Shown: piece by piece, positions 27,681-36,751 of the stretch
How positions within the stretch are numbered: the first letter of the stretch is position 1
Layout of the letters: every line of letters begins with the position of its first letter
DNA from: SABI01 sp963663665
GTDB lineage: Bacteria > Spirochaetota > Spirochaetia > Sphaerochaetales > Sphaerochaetaceae
DNA: 64,000 bases
Assembly: GCA_963663665.2 (NCBI GenBank)
Contig: CAXXKP010000009.1
Span: 434,001-498,000 of the forward strand
Reading direction: 5' to 3'
The notes under the pieces: model-generated
The model's input: only the letters and a program-made list of their open reading frames with translations
Database searches by the model: none
What the model was told of the DNA's origin: nothing
Translations under genes and position numbers: made by a program

Positions 27681-28472
27681 ATGAGCACACTACGAATAGG
27701 AACATCAGGATATAGTTACACAGAATGGATAGGACCTGTATATCCTCAAGGAACGAACCAAGATCAATTTCTGTCAATCTATGCAACTCTATTCTCATCT
27801 GTTGAACTCAATTTCAGTTATTACAAAATGCCAGAAAGAGGACAGATGGAAAAAATGGTGTCGCTTACTCCTCCCACTTTTGGCTTCTCAATTAAAGCTC
27901 ATGAATCCCTCACCCACACAATTGACCTCAATTCATGGAAAGAGAATGCTTACATATTTCGTTCAGGAATAGAGCCCCTTGTGAGCGAAAATAGACTTGA
28001 AGCAATTCTCTTTCAATTTCCCTACTCTTTCCACTATGAAAACAATCAAAGACGTTACCTAGATGCCCTCATGAGAGATTTTTCATCTTTCCCATTAGCT
28101 GTTGAGTTTCGAAATAGTACATGGTATAACTCACGGACAATTGATGCTCTCAGTGCAAGGAATATAGCACTAGCTTCATTAGACCTCCCACAAATAAAAG
28201 GAACTCCTCCAATGATGGATGTGCATACATCATCATTAGCCTATATTCGCCTTCATGGAAGAAATGGAGAATCATGGTGGGGTTCAGATGCCGCTACAAG
28301 ATATGATTACCTTTACAGTGGTAAAGAACTTGAGGCAATTCGATCCCGTATCCAAATCATGAGCGAGAAAAGTGAGAAGGTTTTAATCTATTTTAATAAC
28401 CATCGTCGTGGACAAGCAGTAACAGGAGCAAAGGAATTAATCCAACTACTCTCTAAAAAAAGTAGGGTATAG
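27681..28472 (+). CDS. DUF72 (YecE-like) protein
   Basis: 263 residues from the ATG at 27681; the TTG at 27675 lies within a base of the -10 box. Family signatures are clear: RIGTSGYSYTEWIGPVYP at the N-terminus, FSSVELNFSYYKMP, SIKAHESLTHT, EAILFQFPYSFH, AVEFRNSTWY and YIRLHGRNGESWWG. DUF72 proteins are TIM barrels of unknown activity. It is the first gene of an operon with two polymerase-like genes (3-base gap to the next), and stands where imuA is found in classical mutasome cassettes. A role in DNA damage tolerance is inference from that position. Confidence 0.9.
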   Translation: MSTLRIGTSGYSYTEWIGPVYPQGTNQDQFLSIYATLFSSVELNFSYYKMPERGQMEKMVSLTPPTFGFSIKAHESLTHTIDLNSWKENAYIFRSGIEPLVSENRLEAILFQFPYSFHYENNQRRYLDALMRDFSSFPLAVEFRNSTWYNSRTIDALSARNIALASLDLPQIKGTPPMMDVHTSSLAYIRLHGRNGESWWGSDAATRYDYLYSGKELEAIRSRIQIMSEKSEKVLIYFNNHRRGQAVTGAKELIQLLSKKSRV

Positions 28473-28475
28473 CCT

Positions 28476-29651
28476 ATGATAGAGTTAGGAGCAAGTATAA
28501 TTCACATAAATGTTATTGAATTCTATGCAGCCATTGCAGTCGCCAAAGAAAGAAGTTTGAGAGAAAAGGCCTTCGTTATTGCACAAGATGAAACTCACAA
28601 AGCAACAATCCTAAGTTCTTCTGCCCATGCCCGTAAAGAAGGCATTGATAAAGGAATGAGTGTTGCATCTGCTAGGCGCCTTGTTCCCAACCTGTTAGTG
28701 ATAGCACCTTATGAGAAAGAATATAGAGCAGTACAGAGATCGATGTATGAGATAGCATGTGAGTATACTCCATCTATTCAAAATGGGTGTAATGGGCACC
28801 TCTATCTTGATATGAATGGGACATATCGCCTTTTTGGGCCTGCTGTAGATAGTGCTTCACACCTATCGCGAACCATCCAAGAAAAACTCTCTATACATCC
28901 AGCAATTGCAGTAGCCTCAAATCGACTCGTTGCAAAAATAGCTACTCGGACAATACGCCCTTTTGGAATTACCCATGTCCCTCAAGGAGAAGAAAGAATA
29001 TTTCTTTCTTCTCAAGATATTTCTTTTTTACCAGGATTATCTGTATCTACAAAGAACCTCCTAAAAAGTGCTGGAATGAAAGAAATTGGAAGTATTGCAT
29101 TGTTAGAGGATGAGATGTCTATTGCATTGTTAGGAAAGGATGGAATAATTCTCCGTAACAGAGCTCTAGGAAAAGATAACAATGAATTTGACTCTCCACG
29201 CCTGCAAGAAAAAGGTATTGAAGCACATGTGGATTTTGCACATAGCACTCACAAGGTTACCACTATCAAGGCAGGTTTCATCCAGGCAATGGTCGAAATT
29301 GGGGTTAAATTACGAGCTACTTCAATGAGTTGCACAAGGCTTTATGCGACTATTCACTGGATAGATACAAAAATTTCATCTTCTTCCGTCACCACAAAAA
29401 AAAATCTAGTGCGGGACTCAGATTTTATTACATTAATAGACCCTTTACTAGAGAAAGGACTTAATCGAAGAGTCGAAGTAATTGCCATCACTCTCAAAGC
29501 AACAGCGCTCTCTTCTCATATTGAAGAGGGTTCTTTGTTTGAAGAAGATTCAATTGAAAAAATGAAACAGATTCAACACACAGTTGATGCAGTGAGAAAA
29601 CGATTTAGCAATAGCACAATAATCACAGCAAGTGGGTTATACAGTGACTAG
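28476..29651 (+). CDS. ImuB-like, probably inactive Y-family DNA polymerase
   Basis: 391 residues with the Y-family order: palm/fingers, thumb with a helix-hairpin-helix (ISFLPGLSVSTKNLLKSAGM) and little-finger domain. The catalytic acidic residues are missing. The first motif reads HINVIEFYAAIA, with Asn where DinB has the metal-binding Asp; the second (about residues 104-113) reads CNGHLYLD, where active enzymes have the S-x-DE pair. This loss is the hallmark of ImuB, which acts as a beta-clamp adaptor for the DnaE2 polymerase. There is no obvious clamp-binding pentapeptide that I can be sure of. The coding sequence overlaps the next gene. Confidence 0.82.
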   Translation: MIELGASIIHINVIEFYAAIAVAKERSLREKAFVIAQDETHKATILSSSAHARKEGIDKGMSVASARRLVPNLLVIAPYEKEYRAVQRSMYEIACEYTPSIQNGCNGHLYLDMNGTYRLFGPAVDSASHLSRTIQEKLSIHPAIAVASNRLVAKIATRTIRPFGITHVPQGEERIFLSSQDISFLPGLSVSTKNLLKSAGMKEIGSIALLEDEMSIALLGKDGIILRNRALGKDNNEFDSPRLQEKGIEAHVDFAHSTHKVTTIKAGFIQAMVEIGVKLRATSMSCTRLYATIHWIDTKISSSSVTTKKNLVRDSDFITLIDPLLEKGLNRRVEVIAITLKATALSSHIEEGSLFEEDSIEKMKQIQHTVDAVRKRFSNSTIITASGLYSD

Positions 29652-32535
29652 CCGACTCGCCCTTTATAGCCATTACTCGCTTCTTTATGGGGTTCATTCT
29701 TTTGAAAAATGGGTTGAAGTATGCAAAAAAGAGGGTGTCGATACTATTGCAATATCTGACCGTAATTCTATCAACGGGATGCATCATATGAGAAATATTG
29801 CAATAGAAGAGGGAATACACTTTATTATCTCAGCAACTATTACAACTACCGATGGGTTGATATGGCTCTTTGTAAAATCTCTTGAAGGGTTCTCTCGATT
29901 AACCTACCTTCTTAGTTCAACACATAAAATAGATATTATTGAAGAGCTTATAGGAAATAGTCGTGGCCTGATTGTCGCCTCCTATTCTTATAAGATTCTC
30001 TCTCAACTAAACAATCATTACATTGATCTCTATGCAGCAATTACCCCACACAACTTTGAGTCAGTCACTCATATGAAAAAACTTAAAATACCCCCTATCG
30101 CTATCGAAGATGTCCTCTTTATTGAGAAAGAAGATATTGAAGTACACAGAGTTCTCAGAGCTATTGCCCTAAAAAAAACAGTCGGTTCATTAGTTAATGA
30201 AGAGTGTGCTCCTCCCCATTTCTTCAATTCAAAAGAAGAATATCAACGGATTTTCTCTCCTTGGCCAGAGGCCTTAAAAGGAGCCGAGAAAGTAGCTACG
30301 CTATGCAAAGATCTACCCCTTTTCACTTCATTTATTTTTCCTAGCTACCCGTCGATTAATAAAAGTAACGAGACAGAACTACGAGAACGAGTTATTGAAG
30401 GTGCACACTCCCGTTACGGAGAAATCTCTGATGGGATTATGGATCGTATTGAATATGAGCTTACTATCATCAATAAAAAAGGATTTGCTCCCTATTTTCT
30501 TATTCTTGATGATATTGTTTCAATGGCATCAAATAGTTGTGGAAGAGGTTCTGGGGCGGCCTCTATTGTTTCATATGCCCTTTGTATCACCCAAGTAGAT
30601 CCTATCGCCCACAATCTTTATTTTGAACGATTCTTAACGATAGACAGAGATGATATGCCAGATATTGATGTTGATTTCGCATGGGATGAGAGAGATGATA
30701 TCATCAAAAGAGTAATGGAAAGGTTTGGTAAAGAACACTGTGCAAGAGTTGCGAATCATAATACATTTCGCTACCCTTCTGCCTTGCGAGAAACAGCCAA
30801 GGCTTATGCAATACGTGATGGTGAAATTACTAATATCCTTAGCTCACATGATTCAATTCTCCCTAAAAACTCTCAATGGGAAACAATCCTACACATAGCA
30901 AAAAGGATCACTACAATGCCTCATCTTATTTCGATGCACTGTGGGGGTATAGTCATTACTCCAAAAGAAGTCTCTACTTATGCTCCTGTGAGTCTAAGTA
31001 GGGAAGGATACCCATTACTTGGCTGGGAAAAAGAAGGAGTAGAAGATGCCCTACTTGTAAAAATTGACTTACTTGGTAACAGATCTCTTGCTGTCATTAG
31101 AGATACTCTAAAAGCTCTAGAAGATATTGGCATCTATATAAACAAAGCACTCTTCAATCCAATACATGATAAAAAAACAATTAAAATGTTACAACATGGA
31201 GACTCGATGGGAGTTTTCTATATTGAATCCCCTGCAATGAGACAACTACAAAAAAAAACTCAAAAAGGAGACTATGAACATATAGTAATCCATTCATCTC
31301 TCATACGCCCAGCTGCAAATAAGTACATTGGGGAATATGTGAAAAGAATCCATGGAGAACCATGGAAATCGATACATCCAGATGTTGAAAATGTGTTATC
31401 AGAAACCTATGGGATTATGTGTTATCAGGAGGATGTATCTAAAGTCGCAATCGTATTGGCTGGATTTAATGATTATGATGCTGACCAACTGAGGAAAGTC
31501 ATTGCGAAAAAAAACAAAGTAAAAAGACTCAATGCATATGAAGAACAATTTCGTAAAGGCTGCACTGAACGCAATATTGCACCCTCCGTTCAAGATGAAG
31601 TATGGCAGATGATGTTATCTTTTGATGGATACTCCTTTTGCAAACCACATTCAGCTTCCTATGCGATGGTCTCTTTCCAATCAGCATATCTAAGGGCTCA
31701 CTACCCTTCTTACTTTATGGCAGCTGTGTTGTCTAATCAAGGAGGCTATTATCATAGTGCAGCCTATGTAAGTGAATGCAGAAGAATGGGCCTCATTACC
31801 TTTGGACCTGATATTAGAGAAAGTAATTGGGAGTATATAGGAGACAAACAGCGAGTCATAATTGGCTTCATGGCAATTAAAGGGCTTCAAAGAGAGGCTG
31901 TTTTCTCTATTATTAAGGAGAGAAAGAGCCGTCAATTCTCTTCGTTAAAAGATTTTTCTTATCGAGTTTATCTTACTAAAAATGATATTATCTCTTTAGT
32001 TTCGGCTGGTGCCTTTGACTCGATCAGCGAGAATCTCAATAGAAGTAACCAGCTTAAAACTCTCCTCATACATCATCATACGATGCACATAGAGAGCCAA
32101 GCGCAACTATTTGAAAAAAAAGCATTGCCACTTCCTCTCAAACAACATCATAGAGAATCTTCAATGGAAGAATTACAGAGAGAAGCTGATGTACTCTCTT
32201 TTTTAAGAAACCACCATATTCTCTACCTCTATGCAGATAAATTAGTAAAAATCAGGAGAATCAGGGGTTATGAAATAGCTTCTCATGTCGAAAAGAAGGT
32301 TACTCTCGTTGGATGGCCTATAACACGACGTACAATTGTCACAAAACAAGATCTCCTTATGGATTTTATCTCGTTTGAAGATGAGTCGACTCTATATGAT
32401 GTGGTACTGTTCCCACAAGTTCACAAAAAATATCACTCACTGCTAGGGGTAATTCGTCCACTTATCATAAGGGGTATTGTACACAAAGAATGGGATGCTT
32501 TAATCGTAGAGGTAACTTCAATGCAACTACTATAA
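29632..32535 (+). CDS. dnaE2: DnaE2-like error-prone DNA polymerase III alpha subunit
   Basis: 967 residues from a GTG at 29632 (a GTG at 29644 is also possible), overlapping imuB by 20 or 8 bases. The polymerase core is intact: PDIDVDFAWDERDDI (about 342-356) supplies two catalytic Asp and KIDLLGNRSL (about 478) the third. The PHP domain at the N-terminus is degenerate: the His-x-His motif is replaced by LYSHYSLLYG and the later metal ligands are not visible. It is shorter than the replicative DnaE (about 1160). Together with the ImuB-like gene this indicates mutagenic translesion synthesis rather than chromosomal replication. Confidence 0.88.
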   Translation: MGYTVTSRLALYSHYSLLYGVHSFEKWVEVCKKEGVDTIAISDRNSINGMHHMRNIAIEEGIHFIISATITTTDGLIWLFVKSLEGFSRLTYLLSSTHKIDIIEELIGNSRGLIVASYSYKILSQLNNHYIDLYAAITPHNFESVTHMKKLKIPPIAIEDVLFIEKEDIEVHRVLRAIALKKTVGSLVNEECAPPHFFNSKEEYQRIFSPWPEALKGAEKVATLCKDLPLFTSFIFPSYPSINKSNETELRERVIEGAHSRYGEISDGIMDRIEYELTIINKKGFAPYFLILDDIVSMASNSCGRGSGAASIVSYALCITQVDPIAHNLYFERFLTIDRDDMPDIDVDFAWDERDDIIKRVMERFGKEHCARVANHNTFRYPSALRETAKAYAIRDGEITNILSSHDSILPKNSQWETILHIAKRITTMPHLISMHCGGIVITPKEVSTYAPVSLSREGYPLLGWEKEGVEDALLVKIDLLGNRSLAVIRDTLKALEDIGIYINKALFNPIHDKKTIKMLQHGDSMGVFYIESPAMRQLQKKTQKGDYEHIVIHSSLIRPAANKYIGEYVKRIHGEPWKSIHPDVENVLSETYGIMCYQEDVSKVAIVLAGFNDYDADQLRKVIAKKNKVKRLNAYEEQFRKGCTERNIAPSVQDEVWQMMLSFDGYSFCKPHSASYAMVSFQSAYLRAHYPSYFMAAVLSNQGGYYHSAAYVSECRRMGLITFGPDIRESNWEYIGDKQRVIIGFMAIKGLQREAVFSIIKERKSRQFSSLKDFSYRVYLTKNDIISLVSAGAFDSISENLNRSNQLKTLLIHHHTMHIESQAQLFEKKALPLPLKQHHRESSMEELQREADVLSFLRNHHILYLYADKLVKIRRIRGYEIASHVEKKVTLVGWPITRRTIVTKQDLLMDFISFEDESTLYDVVLFPQVHKKYHSLLGVIRPLIIRGIVHKEWDALIVEVTSMQLL

Positions 32536-32892
32536 AAAATAGCAAAACTTTTTAATTTTTTTTGAATCATTTCAATTTTTATCTTTGAATAGAGGAGAAA
32601 ACAAGCTATAGTAATGAGGAATATCAGTAGAATGATAAATGAATGGGAAATGGTTTGCATCGAGTAAATGGTTGAATTAAGAGTTGATAGTAGCCTCTTG
32701 TTGATATACTATTATTCTTATAAAGATTGATAATTTAAAGCTAAAGAGGCGACAATAAGAGAAAAGAGACTCAAAGTGTTGGTTCAAATATGCAAATTAA
32801 GTACCTGCAAATCTACTCACACTTTATTGTAAGATTATGTCAAATAGTGAGAAAACTGCGTTATATAACAGAACACATCACAGGAGGCAATA
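32536..32892 (+). other. Non-coding region upstream of the nqr operon
   Basis: 357 bases without a credible gene; a frame of 89 residues here overlaps the start of nqrB and lacks a ribosome-binding site. No NqrA coding sequence is present. A possible promoter is TTGATA near 32678 with TATACT 15 bases on, which is a short spacing. No clear operator or riboswitch fold is seen. The stretch presumably carries the nqr promoter and leader. Confidence 0.5.
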
Positions 32893-33837
32893 GTGAAAAT
32901 TCAAAAACAACAGGCAATGAGGAACGTTCTCATTGGTCTTATCCCTCTCGTGCTCGCAGCAATCTATTTTTATGGATGGCGATTTCTTGCTCTCTATGCA
33001 GTGATAGGAGCAACGGGACTCGTGAGCGAATGGCTTATGTCCAAAAAATATGGATATAAAATCACTGAGTCACTTTTTGTGAGTAGTACGCTCTTTGCAT
33101 TATCTCTACCGCCAACAGTCCCCATTTGGATAGGAGGTGTCGGTATTGCTTTTGGAATTATCTTTGGAAAAATGGTTTTTGGTGGTTTTGGAAAAAATAT
33201 ATTTAATCCAGCAATAACTGCTCGTGCCTTTGTATATATAAGCTTTGGTGTTCCTCTCACAGCCCGATTTGTTGCCCCTCAGACAACTATTTCTTTGTTT
33301 CCTGCAGGATTCGGTGCGTGGACAAGTGGAGCTGACAGCGTAGCAGCAGCTACGCCTTTAATAACAAAAAGTGCCTCCCACCTCGCCCTCTTACTTGGAA
33401 ACATTCCTGGAAGTTTTGGTGAGACAAGTGCCATATTAATTCTCTTAGGGGGGATCTATATCATATTTAAAAAAGCTGCTAACTGGAAATTAGTGGTTTC
33501 TTCAATAGGTGGGTTCCTTTTATTCCAGACAATTTTATGGCTTACAGGAACGCATTCAGCGACTGATCCCCTCTATTCATTGTTAAGTGGCTCCTTCTTA
33601 TTTGCAGCATTCTTTATGATAACAGACCCAGTAAGTGCCTCTCAATCTACGGATTTAGGAAGGATTATCTATGGATCAATGTTTGGGATATTAACAGTAT
33701 TAATTAGAACCTTTAGTAACTGGTCAGAAGGTGTGACCTTCGCAATCCTGCTTGTGAATATGTTTGCTCCTTTACTCGACTATCTCATAAAACAAGGCAA
33801 AGTGAAGAAAAAAGTCCCAAAGGAGGTTAAAGCATGA
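32893..33837 (+). CDS. nqrB: NADH:quinone reductase (Na+-transporting) subunit B / RnfD-like
   Basis: 314 residues from a GTG with AGGAGG six bases upstream. Multi-spanning inner-membrane protein with the family motifs FGGFGKNIFNPAITARAF and, about residue 150, AAATPLITKS, whose Thr corresponds to the covalent FMN site of NqrB/RnfD. It is clearly shorter than Vibrio NqrB (about 415), closer to RnfD (about 350), through loss of N-terminal sequence. It starts a five-gene operon with overlapping or closely spaced genes. The call as Nqr rather than Rnf rests on the terminal nqrF gene. A sodium-pumping role is inferred. Confidence 0.85.
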   Translation: MKIQKQQAMRNVLIGLIPLVLAAIYFYGWRFLALYAVIGATGLVSEWLMSKKYGYKITESLFVSSTLFALSLPPTVPIWIGGVGIAFGIIFGKMVFGGFGKNIFNPAITARAFVYISFGVPLTARFVAPQTTISLFPAGFGAWTSGADSVAAATPLITKSASHLALLLGNIPGSFGETSAILILLGGIYIIFKKAANWKLVVSSIGGFLLFQTILWLTGTHSATDPLYSLLSGSFLFAAFFMITDPVSASQSTDLGRIIYGSMFGILTVLIRTFSNWSEGVTFAILLVNMFAPLLDYLIKQGKVKKKVPKEVKA

Positions 33838-34421
33838 ACAAAGATGGTTTTTATGCACTAAGAGTCCACCCAATCATCTTTATGGCTCTCATCACTATCA
33901 TATGTATCGTCATAACGAGTGCTCTCTTCCTTTTTACAAGTGACAGAGTAAAAAGTAATGAACTCTTCTTTTTGAGAAGAAGTGTATTAGATGCAGCCTC
34001 AGTTACTCATGATGGGACACTCTCCTCAGTAGAAGAGGCATATACCTCTTATGTAACACAAAAGGGTGACAAGTACATTATTAGTGATGGGGATAGTAAG
34101 AAAGCTGTTATTCAAAAAACAGGGCCAGGACTTTGGGGACCAATTACTGTAATGGTAGGCTTCACAGATCCCTCTACATTATCAGGCGTTTCCATCGTGA
34201 GTCAAAACGAGACTCCTGGCCTTGGAGCTCGTATAGAGGAACCTTGGTTCACATCCCAGTTCAAGGGGAAAAGTGGTCCTTTCCGTTTAGTTGAAGAGGG
34301 GACAAGTGCAGGTGATAATGAAATTGATGGTATTACAGGTGCAACTCGTACAAGTGAATCATTCAGAAATATTATCAATTCAGTCGTAAAAGATGGTTCA
34401 ACAATCTACAAGGATCTATAA
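33834..34421 (+). CDS. nqrC: Na+-NQR subunit C / RnfG-like FMN-carrying subunit
   Basis: 195 residues; the ATG overlaps the nqrB stop. One N-terminal membrane helix (about 12-33) is followed by an FMN-binding domain. The flavinylation motif DGITGAT near residue 170 matches D-x-x-S/T-G-A-T, in which the last Thr takes FMN through a phosphoester bond. TPGLGARIEEPWF is the second family signature. The domain faces outside the cytoplasm. Attachment needs the ApbE flavin transferase, which is not encoded in this window. At 195 residues it is shorter than Vibrio NqrC (about 257). Confidence 0.88.
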   Translation: MNKDGFYALRVHPIIFMALITIICIVITSALFLFTSDRVKSNELFFLRRSVLDAASVTHDGTLSSVEEAYTSYVTQKGDKYIISDGDSKKAVIQKTGPGLWGPITVMVGFTDPSTLSGVSIVSQNETPGLGARIEEPWFTSQFKGKSGPFRLVEEGTSAGDNEIDGITGATRTSESFRNIINSVVKDGSTIYKDL

Positions 34422-34422
34422 T

Positions 34423-35034
34423 ATGGCAAAAGGACAATATAAAAAAACTTTTTTAACACCTCTAGGGAAAGATAACCCAGTATTTGTTCAGGTTCTAGGA
34501 ATCTGTAGTACTCTTGCTGTGACAAATAAACTCGGCAATACAATGGTGATGTCACTCGGGGTAATTTTTACTCTTGCACTTTCGAGTTGGACACTATCTC
34601 TTATACGGAAATGGATCCCTTCCCGAATTCGAATGATGGTAGAGACTATGGTTATTGCTACCTACGTTATTATTGTTGACATTGCCCTCAAGGCATATTA
34701 CCCAGAGATGTGGAAATCCTTGGGGCCATATGTTGGACTTATCATAACAAACTGTATAGTTATGGGAAGAATTGAGGCTTTTGCTCTTCAAAACAAACCA
34801 ATGCTTTCGCTAGTTGATGGAATTGCAAGTGGAATTGGATACGCTTATGTACTCCTCATTATTGCCTTCTTTAGAGAGCTTTTAGGAACAGGATCAATAT
34901 GGGGTATTCAAGTTCTTGGTTCATGGTGGACCTCTTGGGCAATTATGATAATGCCACCAGGAGGATTCTTTATGCTAGCTATATTCCTCTGGGTCGCCAG
35001 AGAAGTATTCATGAAGGAGGGTCAACATGAATGA
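34423..35034 (+). CDS. nqrD: Na+-NQR subunit D / RnfE-like
   Basis: 203 residues from the ATG at 34423, with AAGGA eight bases upstream and the nqrC stop immediately before; a start at 34393 inside nqrC is rejected. Six membrane helices. The two conserved cysteines are present, in VLGICSTLAVTNKL (Cys28) and LIITNCIVMGR (about residue 112). Together with the two in NqrE they form the intramembrane 2Fe-2S site. GDNPVFVQVLG-like start (GKDNPVFVQVLG) is diagnostic. It overlaps nqrE by eight bases. Confidence 0.9.
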   Translation: MAKGQYKKTFLTPLGKDNPVFVQVLGICSTLAVTNKLGNTMVMSLGVIFTLALSSWTLSLIRKWIPSRIRMMVETMVIATYVIIVDIALKAYYPEMWKSLGPYVGLIITNCIVMGRIEAFALQNKPMLSLVDGIASGIGYAYVLLIIAFFRELLGTGSIWGIQVLGSWWTSWAIMIMPPGGFFMLAIFLWVAREVFMKEGQHE

Positions 35035-35620
35035 GATGCTATTCCCTTTAGCAGTATTCTTTGCTGCAGCATTCACTAACAATATATTACTTACAAACTA
35101 TCTTGGAATGTGTTCATTCTTATCTGTTTCTAAAGAGATTGAAACTTCAGCTGGTCTTGGAATTGCAGTAACCTTTGTTCTCGCAATTACAACAGCTCTT
35201 AACTGGGTTGTGTACCACCTTATTCTCGTACCTTTTCAACTAGAATACTTGCGATTTATAGTTTTTATCATAGTGATCGCAGCTTTTGTTCAACTCATCG
35301 AAATGATTATAGAAAGATATAGCGAAGGACTATATTTCGCACTAGGAATTTTCTTACCACTTATTACTGTTAACTGTGCGATTTTAGGAGCCTCTTTGTT
35401 CATGGTAATTAGAGACTATTCGTTTATGACCACGTTCTTCTTTGGAATTGGCAGTGGTATCGGTTGGTTTATTGCTATCATGGCGATGGCTGGGATACGA
35501 CAAAAACTCAAAACAGCAAAAGTGCCACTCGGCCTTGAAGGCCCTGGAATTGCATTAATTATTGCAGGTTTCATGGCGATGGCTTTTATGGGTTTCAGTG
35601 GCATGATAACGATAAGTTAG
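35027..35620 (+). CDS. nqrE: Na+-NQR subunit E / RnfA-like
   Basis: 197 residues, AAGGAGGG before the ATG. Six membrane helices in the inverted-topology arrangement paired with NqrD. The signatures NYLGMCSFLSVSKEIETSAG (Cys29) and LGIFLPLITVNCAILGASLF (Cys about 119) provide the other two ligands of the membrane 2Fe-2S cluster; the latter wording is more like NqrE than RnfA. Nine bases separate it from nqrF. Confidence 0.92.
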   Translation: MNEMLFPLAVFFAAAFTNNILLTNYLGMCSFLSVSKEIETSAGLGIAVTFVLAITTALNWVVYHLILVPFQLEYLRFIVFIIVIAAFVQLIEMIIERYSEGLYFALGIFLPLITVNCAILGASLFMVIRDYSFMTTFFFGIGSGIGWFIAIMAMAGIRQKLKTAKVPLGLEGPGIALIIAGFMAMAFMGFSGMITIS

Positions 35621-35629
35621 GAGGTCGTG

Positions 35630-36733
35630 ATGTTAATAACCTTAAGTATCAGCGTATTGGTCATCACCCTCATCTCAATGGTTCTTGCATTATTAATGGT
35701 AATCGCAGATGCCACCGTTGGGAATTATGGTGAAGTACATATCAACATAAATGGAAAAAAAGATTTAACTGTCCGCGGAGGTCAGCCTCTTCTAAAAGCT
35801 CTCAATGGAGAAGGAGTTTTCATTCCTAGCGCCTGCGGAGGGAGAGGATCTTGTGGACTGTGTAAAGTAAGCGTAACCGAAGGGGGTGGAGCATATCTTC
35901 CAACAGAATTACCTTGGATTAGTGACGAAGAGAAAGCTAAGAATATTCGACTTTCCTGTCAATTCAAAGTAAAGAATGATGTTTCAATTCAAATCCCTGA
36001 AGAGCTATTCTCAGTAAGACAATTCGATACAAAAGTTGAAAGTATCGTAGACCTTACTCACGATATCAAACAAGTAAAATTGAAGTTACTCGACCCAACA
36101 ACAATAGATTGTAAAGCTGGCCAATTTATCCAATTCCAAGTACCAGAATATGAACTCACAGATGAACCAGTTTACAGAGCATATTCAATGGCATCTGTAC
36201 CAAGTGACAACACCCATGTTGAACTAGAAATTAGATTAGTTCCTAATGGAATTTGCACAACCTATGTCCACAAACACCTAAAAGAGGGTGATAGCGTTAC
36301 GATAAATGGCCCTTATGGAGAATTCTTCCTAAGAGAGAGTGAAAGACCAATTATTTGTATAGCTGGTGGTTCGGGTATGGCTCCCATCAAATCAATTCTC
36401 CTAGACATGCTCGATAAAAAAAGTACAAGAAAAGCTCGCTACTTCTTTGGAGCTCGTACAAAAAAAGACCTATTCTTACTTGATGAAATGAAAGAGATTG
36501 AAAAGGCTATGCCTTCCTTTACCTTTACACCAGCATTAAGTGAGCCACTTGAAGAAGACGAATGGGATGGAGAAGTTGGGCTTATCACAGATGTTGTACG
36601 AAATCTAAGTGAAAATGCGAGTGAGAGTGAGGCATATCTATGTGGTTCTCCAGGAATGATTGATGCCTGTATCAAAGTCCTAAAAGAGCTTGGAATGCCA
36701 GAAGAGCGAATCTATTACGATAAATTCGCATAA
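35630..36733 (+). CDS. nqrF: Na+-NQR subunit F, NADH dehydrogenase with 2Fe-2S and FAD
   Basis: 367 residues from the ATG at 35630, which has AGGAGG at the right distance; the GTG at 35627 is too close. One N-terminal membrane helix, then a plant-type ferredoxin domain (CGGRGSCGLC about 68-77 and LSCQFK about 110), then a ferredoxin reductase module with the FAD motif RAYSMAS (about 182-188) and the NADH motif GGSGMAPIKS (about 246). It accepts electrons from NADH and passes them to the rest of the complex. Rnf complexes lack this subunit, so its presence marks this operon as NQR-type. Vibrio NqrF is slightly longer (about 407). Confidence 0.93.
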   Translation: MLITLSISVLVITLISMVLALLMVIADATVGNYGEVHININGKKDLTVRGGQPLLKALNGEGVFIPSACGGRGSCGLCKVSVTEGGGAYLPTELPWISDEEKAKNIRLSCQFKVKNDVSIQIPEELFSVRQFDTKVESIVDLTHDIKQVKLKLLDPTTIDCKAGQFIQFQVPEYELTDEPVYRAYSMASVPSDNTHVELEIRLVPNGICTTYVHKHLKEGDSVTINGPYGEFFLRESERPIICIAGGSGMAPIKSILLDMLDKKSTRKARYFFGARTKKDLFLLDEMKEIEKAMPSFTFTPALSEPLEEDEWDGEVGLITDVVRNLSENASESEAYLCGSPGMIDACIKVLKELGMPEERIYYDKFA

Positions 36734-36751
36734 GAAAGAGAGGAATATACC

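Noticed and set aside
32790..33059. An 89-residue frame before nqrB
   Set aside because: It overlaps nqrB, has no ribosome-binding site and reads like the shifted frame of the nqrB coding region.
32893..36733. RNF complex
   Set aside because: There is no rnfB or rnfC, the last gene is NqrF (ferredoxin plus NADH/FAD module), and NqrE wording fits NQR; RNF-like traits are limited to the short B subunit.
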